Assembly: GCF_018143015.1 (NCBI RefSeq) | Contig: NC_054747.1 | Location: 38,175,233-38,239,232, forward strand | Direction: 5' to 3' | Source: Lytechinus variegatus | Lineage: Eukaryota; Echinodermata; Echinoidea; Temnopleuroida; Toxopneustidae | DNA length: 64,000 bases | Shown: positions 38,401 to 45,829 of the stretch, one piece after another | How positions within the stretch are numbered: position 1 is the first letter of the stretch | Layout: every line of letters begins with the position of its first letter | Notes under the pieces: generated by a model | What the model saw: the letters and a program-made list of their open reading frames with translations, nothing else | What the model was told of the DNA's origin: nothing | The model's database searches: none | Position numbers and translations under genes: made by a program

Positions 38401-38973
38401 TATTCCATTTTTTTTTTCAATTTTATCAACATAACATTGAAAATCATCTAATTTCTTTTCTTGAAGCAGGAGCCTGCTGTTGTATGTAGAGGTATCGACT
38501 ACCAAGGATCAACGAACCCGAATACGATGTCCCCAATGGTATGTGAGACCACGGCGGAGATAGAACCTAGCGGGAATATGGGAGATGTCAAGATCTGTCT
38601 CACCCTGAAATCATCGGATGTCAAATATTACCAGACGCCGGCCCAACCAAGAGAAGCGAACGTGAACCGTTCTCACTCCGACCGCCTGCCGATGCGTGAA
38701 AATGAGTATATGACCCCGGACGATGCCCGCAGTGGCAGCGCCGGTGCGGCCGGTGACAGGTCCATGCAGCGGAGTCGCACGCTGCCAAGATTGCACGTGA
38801 CATCGCCAGCGGACCAATCAGGAGACGCGCAGAAAAATGACAAGATAGCGCAGAAGAATGGCAAGAAAGCGAATTACCTCGATCTTGCACACGAGTATAT
38901 GCCAATGGGGAATGTCCCCGAGTACACCTATATGGACAGTGTGTTGGGCTTGAATGCTTTATATGAAAATTGA
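25407..38973 (+). CDS. Transmembrane adaptor-like protein, five-exon gene model
   Basis: Exons 25407-25461, 31693-31803, 32972-33033, 37886-38032 and 38470-38973 join with matching phases (1, 1, 0, 0) into 879 nt, 292 residues plus TGA. The protein has a signal peptide (1-18), an ectodomain of about 8 residues, one membrane span (27-50) followed by RPK, and a cytoplasmic tail of about 240 residues with no folded domain I recognise. Tail tyrosines include NYVEF (100), DYQGS (136), EYMTP (205), YLDL (261), YMPM (268; PI3-kinase p85 SH2 type YxxM) and C-terminal YEN (290; Grb2 type YxN). RSRTLP at 226-231 fits the 14-3-3 mode 1 pattern. This layout resembles vertebrate LAT/PAG-type adaptors or DAP10, by analogy only. 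Extra phase 1-1 exons could be inserted in intron 1. The role in tyrosine-kinase signalling is inferred. Confidence 0.72.
25620..25863. mobile_element. Palindromic MITE with TA target duplication
   Basis: The left end (CACTATAAATTACAGGGATT, then TAAAATAAGTCC) mirrors the right end (GGACTTATTTTAAATCCC, then TGTAATTTAGAGTG), and each side is flanked by TA. Internal ATTTAAATCT repeats are also symmetric. It lies in intron 1 of the adaptor-like gene. The TA duplication fits the Tc1/mariner superfamily. Confidence 0.75.
25977..26310. mobile_element. MITE family B, copy with internal insertion
   Basis: Starts CACTGTAAAAAAAATATTGG and ends near TTTTTAGAGTGT, with internal AATTATGTGTCCAACCAATT and GGGAAGCATATTGTCCAGT. 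Additional sequence near 26100-26210 (ACACTGTTAAATTAGAGCG) is absent from the other copies. Confidence 0.65.
26311..27359. other. Intron 1 sequence, nothing recognised
   Basis: AT-rich, without a splice-bounded coding frame. No Ig-like or other domain exon of the adaptor-like gene was seen. Confidence 0.4.
27360..27613. mobile_element. MITE family B copy
   Basis: Begins ACACTGTAGAAAATATTGGG and ends at TTTTATAAAGTGT. It shares AATTCGGGCAGTATTTTACC, GGGAAGCATATTGTCCAGTA and TTGGTTGGACACATAATTACC with the copies at 25977, 30493 and 57717. Confidence 0.7.
27828..27910. repeat. (CA)n-(TA)n-(TG)n palindromic microsatellite
   Basis: CA repeats pass through TA repeats and an ACTAGT centre into TG repeats, making a near-perfect inverted repeat. 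It splits a family B MITE-like segment (TTTTGGGCAACATACTGTCC before; WWTTTTGGG-type sequence after 28400). Confidence 0.8.
28000..29280. other. Intron 1 sequence with a MITE B relic and a LINE tail
   Basis: 28400-28550 retains degraded family B sequence (CCAATTTAGGCAGATTTTAACC, at about 28442). 29100-29280 looks like a LINE 3' end (TGGCTGCCAAGCGTG, ACAATAAACCATTACAATAC) leading into the pentanucleotide array. No coding exon seen. Confidence 0.4.
29281..29410 (+). repeat. (ATACT)n pentanucleotide array
   Basis: TATAC/ATACT units continue for about 130 bases, probably expanded from the simple-repeat tail of the adjacent LINE relic. Confidence 0.9.
29452..29785 (-). mobile_element. LINE fragment: C-terminal end of a CR1/Jockey-group RT
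   Basis: On the minus strand an open stretch without its own start codon encodes RPAYLQELVQIHKPKRN, YGDRAFQKAAPAQWNSLP and FKVQLKTHLFQNV before a stop at 29524-29526. This is the familiar C-terminal tail of CR1/Jockey-type LINE proteins (compare NALPDNVKVVKIFSQFKSAL in the copy at 21508-22540). An (ATT)n tail lies at the plus-strand left end. Only about 77 codons remain. Confidence 0.75.
29988..30485. mobile_element. Inverted-repeat element with TTAA-like ends
   Basis: Left TTAAAGGGGAATGAAACC and right GGTTTCATTCTCCTTTAA are mirror images, and the arms continue inward for about 130 bases (GAGAAAGTTAT mirrored by ATAACTTTCTC). TTAA at both outer edges is compatible with a piggyBac-type target, but A/T-rich TIRs can produce the same appearance. 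Confidence 0.65.
30493..30750. mobile_element. MITE family B copy
   Basis: CACTGTAAAAAATATTAGG at the left, TATTTTTAGAGTGTG at the right; internal GGGCAGTATTTTACCC and GGGAAGCATATTGTGC. It lies in intron 1 of the adaptor-like gene. Confidence 0.7.
30900..31020 (+). mobile_element. tRNA-derived SINE fragment
   Basis: GGAGCGATTTGTTCCAGTGG (box-A region) and GGTTCGAATCTCATCC (box B) are spaced as in a tRNA-derived SINE head related to the copy at 16695-16965. Confidence 0.55.
31362..31570. mobile_element. Degraded MITE related to family B
   Basis: ACTCTAAAAAACATC, CCCAATATTGGGTAAAATG and a matching TGCCCAATATTGG stretch suggest a related palindromic element ending in TTTTCGAGTGAATG. It lies just upstream of the membrane-span exon. 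Confidence 0.45.
31693..31803 (+). CDS. Adaptor-like gene, exon 2 (membrane span)
   Basis: Acceptor CTTTACTTGCAG|AA and donor CCAG|GTAAGT. Encodes EHVLQSKE, a strongly hydrophobic span (FAILMAVFIFLSVVIF and following residues) and the stop-transfer residues RPKAP. Phase 1 on both sides. Cysteine is absent from the short ectodomain, so a DAP10-like disulfide dimer is not supported. Confidence 0.8.
32086..32775 (+). repeat. 690-bp (GAT/GGT)n trinucleotide array
   Basis: Nearly pure GATGATGGT-type repeat with longer-period structure: blocks such as GATAACAGTGATGATGATG and GACAGTATTGATATTGATG recur. It lies in intron 2 of the adaptor-like gene. All six frames stay open simply because the repeat lacks stops, so predicted poly-Asp/Met/His proteins are artefacts. 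Confidence 0.95.
32972..33033 (+). CDS. Adaptor-like gene, exon 3 (juxtamembrane)
   Basis: A T-rich acceptor TTTTTTTTCAG precedes the exon and GA|GTAAGT ends it. Encodes DSFHIPRVSSGIRKIERLQR plus G: a basic juxtamembrane segment. 62 nt, entering phase 1 and leaving phase 0. It was found by splice-site and phase fit, so it is the least independently supported exon. Confidence 0.6.
33390..34690. mobile_element. Foldback element with 15-bp minisatellite arms
   Basis: The left arm (about 33403-34085) is about 45 copies of GGTAAAAATGGCAGA and close variants. The right arm (34473-34681) is the same unit inverted (TTACCTCTGCCATTT). A 390-bp unique centre separates them. The extreme ends, TAAAAATCGGTG on the left and CACCGAGCCTAAAAATC on the right, are also inverted. 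This resembles descriptions of sea-urchin TU foldback elements whose arms contain short tandem repeats (recalled). It lies in intron 3 of the adaptor-like gene. Confidence 0.75.
34700..35734. other. Intron 3 sequence, nothing recognised
   Basis: Includes an 18-base G-rich run near 34890 and a short direct repeat (ATGATCATT … CACTTTTATTCTAGATGATCAT near 35545-35600). No coding exon compatible with the flanking phase 0 junctions was seen. Confidence 0.4.
35735..35882 (+). mobile_element. SINE 3' part with (TTA)n tail
   Basis: GGGCCATTCTGGGAAAAGCGC followed by TTTATAAAAATTGGC and TTATTATTATTATT is typical of the 3' body of the tRNA-derived SINEs seen elsewhere in the window. Confidence 0.5.
36229..36374. 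mobile_element. MITE with GGGGCCC(T/A)TTGCAGAAAG ends, copy 1
   Basis: Left GGGGCCCTTTGCAGAAAG is mirrored by CTTTCTGCAACGGACCCC. The internal AATCACGCGCAACTTGATTT and CAATCAACAGCGCGC are shared with the copy 95 bases downstream. Confidence 0.8.
36469..36616. mobile_element. MITE with GGGGCCC(T/A)TTGCAGAAAG ends, copy 2
   Basis: Same family and orientation as 36229-36374, about 148 bp, with most internal sequence shared. Confidence 0.8.
36617..36777. mobile_element. Related small MITE abutting copy 2
   Basis: GGAACCCGTTGCATAAATG at the left and CACTGCAACGGGGCCC at the right form inverted ends; TGGTAACTACCATGG and CAGCCAATCAGAATC are internal. It starts at the base after the previous MITE. 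Confidence 0.7.
36797..37020. mobile_element. GC-rich palindromic MITE
   Basis: AAGGTCTGGTCACACCGCCC, then GAGCGTTGTTGGAGCGGT, at the left is mirrored by the right end GGGCGGTGTGACCAGGCCTT. The middle is pyrimidine-rich (TTTTTTTTGTTTTCGATTTT). Confidence 0.85.
37322..37551. mobile_element. hAT-like MITE
   Basis: CAGGGGCGGATCCAAG at the left, GTGGATCCGCCAGTG at the right. The 8-base flanks GCATAACA and GCACAACC match at 6 of 8 positions, fitting an aged 8-bp hAT-type duplication. Internal poly-G and GACAAGCCCCC are typical of this group. Confidence 0.7.
37613..37848. mobile_element. MITE family C (GGTGTT element), copy 1
   Basis: ACTGTAAAAACTGTGGTGTT at the left, AACACCACAGTTTTTGCTGTG at the right. 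The interior is a chain of GGTGTTA / TAACACC pairs. It ends about 38 bases before exon 4 of the adaptor-like gene, so part of the branch-point region derives from or abuts the element. Confidence 0.85.
37886..38032 (+). CDS. Adaptor-like gene, exon 4
   Basis: Acceptor CACTCACAAG and donor GAG|GTAAAC bound a 147-nt, phase 0-0 exon. It starts with SSRKQQQGSNSN and contains the tyrosine motif YVEFDDEPP and a second tyrosine (GYTTTSR). A symmetric exon could be skipped without breaking the frame. Confidence 0.7.
38470..38973 (+). CDS. Adaptor-like gene, last exon (tyrosine-motif tail)
   Basis: Acceptor CTTGAAGCAG|GAG, phase 0; stop TGA at 38971. GC content is clearly higher than the surrounding introns, as expected for coding sequence. 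Encodes two thirds of the protein, with motifs DYQGS, KYYQTP, EYMTP, RSRTLP, YLDL, EYMPM, EYTYMDS and terminal YEN. Confidence 0.85.
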   Translation, partial: EPAVVCRGIDYQGSTNPNTMSPMVCETTAEIEPSGNMGDVKICLTLKSSDVKYYQTPAQPREANVNRSHSDRLPMRENEYMTPDDARSGSAGAAGDRSMQRSRTLPRLHVTSPADQSGDAQKNDKIAQKNGKKANYLDLAHEYMPMGNVPEYTYMDSVLGLNALYEN

Positions 38974-39277
38974 CAAATTAATCAAGGACTGCATTATGTA
39001 GCAAAAGATAATTGTCGTTATGTATTGCACTCGTAAATAGGATTAATTTTTGAGCCGGAAGTATTTAGGACTCTGTACAAAACAATACCGAACAGCTCTA
39101 CTGTATAAAATTATTAGAAGGAAAATGAATAAGAGTAAGATATAAATACGTATAGATCCAAATTTTGTTGATATACTGTTGAGTATTGCTACAAAAAGTA
39201 CAAAAGGCTAATTGTACTCAAATGCCAATCCAACACGTATTTTAGTTCAAAGAAAGACTCGGTTTATCCTCAGTGTA

Positions 39278-39283
39278 AATAAA
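39278..39283 (+). terminator. Polyadenylation signal of the adaptor-like gene
   Basis: AATAAA about 305 bases after the stop codon, with no intervening acceptor; the simplest 3' end for the transcript. Confidence 0.5.
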
Positions 39284-39299
39284 AGAAAATAGTTATATT

Positions 39300-42200
39300 A
39301 TTCGTATCATAATCATTCATGAAGTTCTTATTAGAGTTTTTTTTATTATATTAACCATCTAACATGACATTTCCCTCAATTTGAGTTATTACCCCTTTTC
39401 AGAATTTGTTCAACTCTAAACGGAATTATGAAATTCTTTAATTATAGCCACGTTTCTTCAATGAACTAATCATCTATCATGTTATTCAAGGAAATAATGC
39501 TTCTAACATTTGGTTCCTACCATTGGCGGCGACCACGGGGGACGGGGGGGGGGGTATGGTATGGTGTGCTTGCACCCCCTCCGAATCAGAATTTCATAAT
39601 ATAGCGGCCTAAATAATATGGTACCCCCCATGCAAATTGCAATCAAATTAGTGTTTTCAACGTGGATATTATAATGCATTGTAAAAAATAGTAAAAATAA
39701 TACACTTTATATTCCAAGGTTAATCTTGAAATCGAAACTTTTGATATTTTTGTACCGTAACAGAAAGAGTTAAGTCCATCGTAGAGTAGATGTGGAATCA
39801 AATTATATTATGCCAATTATATCTGAGCTCCTATCATATATCTCTCCATAAACATGTAAAATATATGACCGAAATTCCCTAATTACTATTCAACATTTTC
39901 AAGCAATCGGTCTATCACTTTCGTATCACATGCTAATTTCACAGAACATTCTCCATCGATTTGCAAAGTGTATTAACATACTCCGTTGAATACTGAATTC
40001 TGTCATTCTCATCGACTTTGTACAGGTATAAACCCGGTTCCAGTTGGCAACGAGTTAATAACCTAAGTGCCCATAATAATTTCTTATTTCACATTGTATG
40101 TAAAGATTGTACAATACACTGATAAAGCCTTACAGAAGAAACGACAAAAGGAAAAGCTTCATGTGTCTTTATATGTAAATTCTGTAGTGGGCATTATATC
40201 TCTGTGTACAGATAACAGAGGGTTCTCATCCACATGACGAGAGAGAGAGAGAGAGAGGGAGAGAGGGAGAGAATTCGAGATAGATAGACAAAGAGAGAGA
40301 CAGATTACGAAAGAAGAGGAGACTTGTTTTTTATGTCTTCGTGGAAAATTATCTTGTCTATTATAAAGTAAAACAATCAAAGAGAAACTAAATCAAACAC
40401 ATAAGTGAAACCTTGTAGTTAGGAAAACAAATGAATAAAATGAATCTGCAGAATGAATAGGGAAACAATAATTGATAACATCATCTAGGTATAGTCACCT
40501 GACATGTGTTATAGATTATCAATAATCTATTTCACCCTTAAGTGCGATAGTAATTACTATTGCACGGATTTGACGCCTTCTCTGAAATGAGAATATCAGA
40601 CACGTTGACTTCTGAAGGTCAAATTAGATTTTTCCCGCATTGAATATTGATTTCTGGCTCACGATGTGAAGAGCTATATTGCAGCACTATAAACATTTTG
40701 CCGTTTATATTTGTAGGAGTTTGATATCACAACATGACTGGATTCTATTGAATTGAAGAAGTTGTTGCTTGTTGGTCGTGGCACTAGAACTTCTGAACAT
40801 TGATCATTGATTTGGGATTACCTTTGCTTTACTTTTGGGAGAAATGAGGATATTGGGTATGGTAACCATTAAATAGATCGTCTTTTAAATTAGGTTAAAC
40901 TGTTAAATTGTACGTATGTTTTACGCATGACTGGTGATCTGCCGACGCCAGAGCGAAGGGGGCGGGGGCGGGGCATAATGCCATTTGACTTTTTATAAGT
41001 ACAAAAATAAATAGAAGAAAATGAGTAAATGGAGGGAAAGGGGGAAAAAAGAGTGCCGGACGTTTTGGTTGTTTAATTCTGCAATAGCCCCATTTGTGAA
41101 TGGGAAGAAAGGAGACAACCTCCCCATCCCCTAAATCAAAGTATGCTGGCGCCGCTCCTATAAAGGAGACATCCTAAATTTTCCTTGGAGCATGAGGAAA
41201 TATTCTATAAACCTATGTATTTTTTTTAACTTTTAACATATTTGATCTGTACCTTTAGATTCTGGTTAACAAAGAAAATGCTTATCTAGAAACTTTATCA
41301 AAACAGAGACTGGGGATATCACTTAGCAACATAAGATGCTAAAGTTGAACACACATCTGGGTGCCGTTCCTTTCATTTGACGTCATGAGATAATATTGAA
41401 TATGAAGTGCGGAAATAAAATGTATTTCTCATTTTTCTATTTACATTTTAAAAGTTGTTCCTATCTTGTGTCAATCGGGGCACGTGCTCACATTTAATTA
41501 TTATTTTTTTGTTATTGTTCTTGTGAGCTCTACTTCTTCCCAGCTTGACACTTCTTCTTGATTCTTTATTTGATTCTAATTTAATATTTTTGTCATCTTC
41601 AACAAGTTGTATTTTACTATTTTGTATTACATGTATGTTATCTTTGTAAAGTCACATGGATTGGAAAGGAAGACCGTCGGGTAATAGTTATTTAGTTAAT
41701 CTTTTTTCTTTCCCGGCATCCATGTGACTCTCCTTATCCTATTGTTTGTATATGTTGTTTATGTGTTTGATTATGCCGAATAAATAATAATATTGATAAT
41801 AATATATATCTAAAACCATATGTGCGCACGTTGGTATCAATGATACGCGAGCTTTTTAAATTCGTTTAATGTAAGATATTAATTCAGCGATACATTTTTC
41901 ACTAATTTATTTATTTATTTACTTATTTATTTATTTACTTTCTTATTTATTTATTCTCCACTCGTGGACTTGATAACACTCTTCAGCCACAGGCTGTTCT
42001 TCTGAGATGTCCAGTACACATACATTAATAAATACAAACATACAATAGTAAAAACAATTATAACAGAAAACAAAAATCAATAATAGTAATAGTAAAGAAA
42101 TTGCCTTGCTCAAAGGCAGAGGTACCGTGACAGGAATCGAGCCCCGAACTTTCATTACGTGTGTAGTCGGGTGCCTTATACACCACACGGTCACGGCACT

Positions 42201-42420
42201 TCCATGCCACCTCCTTTATCGAATTTGTCATCGCGATATGAGATTCTAATCGATAGTGCCTATCTTATCAACGTTCCTTCTTCGATCGCGTTATTTCTTC
42301 GAGAAAGACACGCCCTAAAACCATGTCGCGCATCACTTTCCTGTTCAACTAATTAATGAATATGTAACTCGGTCAAGTTTGATTTCGCATTGCTCTTGGT
42401 GGATGATCCTTCTATTTGGA
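39300..42420. other. Intergenic region between adaptor-like and first prepropeptide gene
   Basis: Contains a poly-G tract near 39544, a (GA)n run at 40239-40275, possible LINE 3' tail sequence at about 41470-41815 (CCGAATAAATAATAATATTG end) and a (TTTA)n run at 41905-41955. No coding exon recognised. Confidence 0.45.
42095..42205 (-). mobile_element. tRNA-derived SINE
   Basis: On the minus strand AGTGCCGTGACCGTGTGGTG (box-A region), GGGGCTCGATTCC (box B) and TTTGAGCAAGGCAATTTC follow in order. The same head-plus-GAGCAA layout appears at 50540-50641 and at the window end. Confidence 0.7.
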
Positions 42421-42423
42421 TGC

Positions 42424-42431
42424 TATATAAA
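42424..42431 (+). promoter_or_regulatory. TATA box of prepropeptide gene 1
   Basis: TATATAAA with GC-containing flanks (GGATGC before, CCGTCC after), about 100 bases upstream of a consensus donor. Places the transcription start near 42453-42458. Confidence 0.55.
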
Positions 42432-42453
42432 CCGTCCATCATCAGGGATCAGC

Positions 42454-42528
42454 AAAAGGATAGTTTGAAGTCATCTGAGAAGGAACCACGCTTTCGACTC
42501 TGTCAAGATATCCTAATTTCGAACAAGT
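42454..42528 (+). other. Untranslated exon 1 of prepropeptide gene 1
   Basis: Ends at CAAGT|GTAAGTAA and contains no ATG-initiated frame of note. It lies 6.2 kb before the exon that carries the start codon; the acceptor for that join is TTATTTCAG at 48690-48698. The same layout (TATA, short untranslated exon, long intron) occurs in prepropeptide gene 2. Confidence 0.5.
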
Positions 42529-42644
42529 GTAAGTAATACCTTTTTCAAAAATTTCATTTGTATCTGTCTGATTTAACTTTTTTTGGTTTCTCTTCTCTTT
42601 CTCCATTATGGATGTAACGATTACCTATGTACTCGATCGCATAC

Positions 42645-43040
42645 ATTCGTAATTCCGAAGCTTCGTTATTCCGAAGGTTAGGTTATTCCGAAGGTTCGTT
42701 AATCCGTAAACGAAATGAGGTTCTTAATTCCGAAGGTTCGTTAATCCGCAAACGAAATGAGGTTCGTAATTCCGAAGGTTCGTTAGTCCGAAAACGAAAT
42801 GACTAACGAACCTTATTTCGCTTTCGGATTAACGAACCTTATTTCGTTTTCAGATTAACGAAATTTTGGAACATCGAACCTTATTTCGTTTTTGGATTAT
42901 CGTACCCTCTGAATAACGAACCTTCTGAATAACGCCACAAATGTTCGAATTAACGAACACTTTTACGTTTTCGGATTAACGAACATCGAGGTATAGGCAA
43001 TTTACGTGTTTCGGAATTACAAACCTTCGGAATTGCGAAG
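42645..43040. mobile_element. Foldback repeat of TTCCGAAGGTTCGTTA units
   Basis: The left half repeats ATTCCGAAGGTTCGTTAAT with AACGAAATGAGG. The right half holds the inverted units (ATTAACGAACCTTATTTCG). The outer ends GTAATTCCGAAG and CTTCGGAATTGCG are mirror images. It lies in intron 1 of prepropeptide gene 1. Confidence 0.75.
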
Positions 43041-43063
43041 TGTAACCGTAGTCGATTAAGTAT

Positions 43064-43117
43064 CAGTGGCGTAGACAGGTCCTTAGACCTGGGGGGGATG
43101 ATCCCTAGCTGGGTCAT

Positions 43118-43174
<57 letters not shown>

Positions 43175-44674
43175 AATATAAAGAATGAAGGAGATAATGT
43201 ACTCGATAAAAACAAAATATCATGGGCCAAAGCAGACGAGTTAAAGATAACAAAATAACACGATCTGTCTCATGGATTATCTCGTGTGTCTTTTAATCAC
43301 TTTGCTTTCAGCAATAAACAGGGCATCCAGTAATAAACAAACTTCCTTGCACATTTTTCATGGCAGTAATCTTTTGTTTGATTAATGACAATGAGTAAAG
43401 ATGATCATAAGAGAAATGTCATTTGTCGGACGTCTAGTTATCATCTTGGTCATGACAGTCCTGCTAAACATGATCTAGAATAACTAGTATTCCTTATTTT
43501 ACTAGTATAGTAGTATACTCTTTTAAAAGTAGCGATATTGTTAATGATCTAACAAATGAATCAACAACTAAAGGAATAAACAAATAAACAGCCAAATAAC
43601 TAAAAAAATATCAATTACAATTATAGTACTAGGGGTAAAATAAAAAAAGCTCAACATTATATTTCTTATCCACGTGCAGATATGCGGACACTGAAATGAT
43701 AAGCACACTCTGTTTAAAATTACCATGGTTACAAAGGCTTGATTGAATTAAGTATGGAAATGAAATAAACCTCACCGGGTTGTCGGAAGTAAACTGTATA
43801 GATAATTTTTATCGCGTAAATGCGCGAGATGATTATGTTTTTTGTCAAAGGTCCGACAATGAACACGCTGAGGGTCGAGTTAGGCTTGTTCTGTGATCTT
43901 AGACCATAAATTAATCTTATCCATGGATTGATTCAATCTGCCTTCGTGAATTAAGGCATGTCTACATATTGGATGATTCTACCTTCTTTGAAAAGCGCAA
44001 AGTACTCTAAAAAAAAATAGTGAAATAGTTCACTCTTTAAGGAGTGATATCACTGAGGCCATCCAAAATTTGCACTTTCATTCCAAAATCATTCATTTAC
44101 TAATTCGCTCCTTAGAGACTGAAAATTTTCACCTTTCCTTTGCAAAGTAGGGGTTGAGGACATGGCCAGCAGGGAAAAGGGTCAGTGTATGTGTATAGGT
44201 AATTTCTTATTAATTCGTTTGAACAGTGTTAATGTGTTATGAAAGCAATTGCTCTGAAGGGAGTGATTAAGCGACACTTTCTTAAATCTGTAATGAAATA
44301 TTTTGAACTTATCTCCTTTGCAAATACATAATTATTATAAGGAAATGTACTTGGTGAAACTCTGAATAACGATCCTTAAATGTATATGACGACGCAAGAC
44401 AGTTGTTATTACTTAAAAATTGCTAGTTGTAAATGCATATAAGATGATTGACTCTGAATAAAAGTCCAATTTTGATCATGTTTGTCATTGCTGTACGTTA
44501 TGATTATTACTGTTATTATTATTGATTGATTTTAACAAGCATTCATTTCTTTATTACTGTATAGTTTTGCTTCTTCCCCCACAGAAACCTGGGGGGGATG
44601 ATTGTACACACCATCCCCCCCACCTAAAATTCTGGGGGATGCATCCCCCCATCCCCCCGCTATCTACGCCCCTG
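43064..44674. mobile_element. hAT-like element with perfect 8-bp target duplication
   Basis: CAGTGGCGTAGAC at 43064 and TCTACGCCCCTG ending 44674 are inverted ends. TTAAGTAT is present on both sides (43056-43063 and 44675-44682). GGGGGGATGAT-type sequence follows the left end and is repeated near the right end. No transposase frame is visible in 1.6 kb, so it is non-autonomous. It contains a (TA)n run at about 43118-43167. Confidence 0.85.
43118..43167. repeat. (TA)n microsatellite
   Basis: About 25 uninterrupted TA units inside the hAT-like element. Confidence 0.95.
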
Positions 44675-44985
44675 TTAAGTATTGTGTATTTACAGTGTTT
44701 TTTATTTTTCATAATATGTATTTACATTGCAAAGGACCCCATGGAAGAACAGCGGTATTATGTTAATACCGCTGAAATGGGCAATCCTCCATATTTTATT
44801 TGACGATTTTTCTTCTTTTTTTTTAATTTGATCATGTATATATTAGAAAATACCACGAGATATTTTAAAAAGAATTAATGATCCAACTTTCTACTATCAT
44901 TCATGACCAAGGGGCAAATTTATTTATGTAAAATTATGAGGAAAGACCAGAATACGGGCAGTGGTATTGGTTTAGGACTTTAATA

Positions 44986-45205
44986 CACAGTAAAAACAAA
45001 ATTATACAATGCTGTTTACTATATGAACCTTACAGTAATTGTTTAAACAGTTTAAACAAGTTTTTAAATCATATGCAACAAAGTTTAATTTTCAATACCT
45101 AATCTTCAATAAATTAATCATGATTGTTTAAACGATTATACAAATACTGTAAGGTTCATGTAGTAAACAACGTTGCATAAAATCTTAAACAGCGTTTTTA
45201 CTGTG
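44986..45205. mobile_element. Palindromic MITE with TA target duplication (GTTTAAAC type)
   Basis: CACAGTAAAAACAAAATT and CGTTTTTACTGTG ends, TA on each side (44984-44985 and 45206-45207). The arms share CTTACAGTAATTGTTTAAAC-type sequence around a central TTAATTTTCAAT region. Confidence 0.8.
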
Positions 45206-45263
45206 TAAGAGATTCTTAATTTTATATAGGTCTATAGACCTATATAAAATTAAGAATCTCTTA
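45206..45263. repeat. Perfect 58-bp palindrome without spacer
   Basis: 29-base arms starting TAAGAGATTCTTAATTTTAT meet at GGTCTA|TAGACC with no mismatch. It begins at the TA target duplication of the preceding MITE. Confidence 0.95.
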
Positions 45264-45573
45264 TGATTTCGGAAACTGTTGTTAACTGATGGAATACAGT
45301 AATGACGGGTGATATGTCTGTAGGCCCATTTTGCTATCACTAGATTCACTATTGTTTACAGTTTAACCTTCAATAGTTCCAATTTCATAAAATATATTTA
45401 TATTATCAATATATTTCTTACGTACAGAAAGATTGAACATAAATTTGATTTGGAGAGCAGAAGACATCGTTTAAGTGTGATGTCAAACGTTAGAACGTGG
45501 CGATAGCAGAATTTATTTTTTTTAAATCATTTTTTCTACATTCAAAGGTTTTAACATTAGAAATCTGAACAAG

Positions 45574-45819
45574 ACTACACAGCAAAGACTGTGGTGTTAA
45601 CCGGTGTACATAGAGGACCACACCAGTTATTTTACACCGGTGTTAAATTGGTGGTGTTAGTTTTACACCTATAGGTGTTATTACAACACCTTTGGTTGTT
45701 ACATTTACACTCTTTGGTGTTATTTTTAATCTCTAGGGTGCAATTTTAACACCTCAGGGTGTGGTCCTCTATTAACACCAATTGGTGTCAGTTTTAACAC
45801 CGTAGTTTTTACAGTGTAG
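45574..45819. mobile_element. MITE family C (GGTGTT element), copy 2, inverted
   Basis: CACAGCAAAGACTGTGG at the left, GTAGTTTTTACAGTG at the right, flanked by TA on both sides. The interior matches 37613-37848 read on the opposite strand. Confidence 0.85.
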
Positions 45820-45829
45820 TAGTAAAAAG

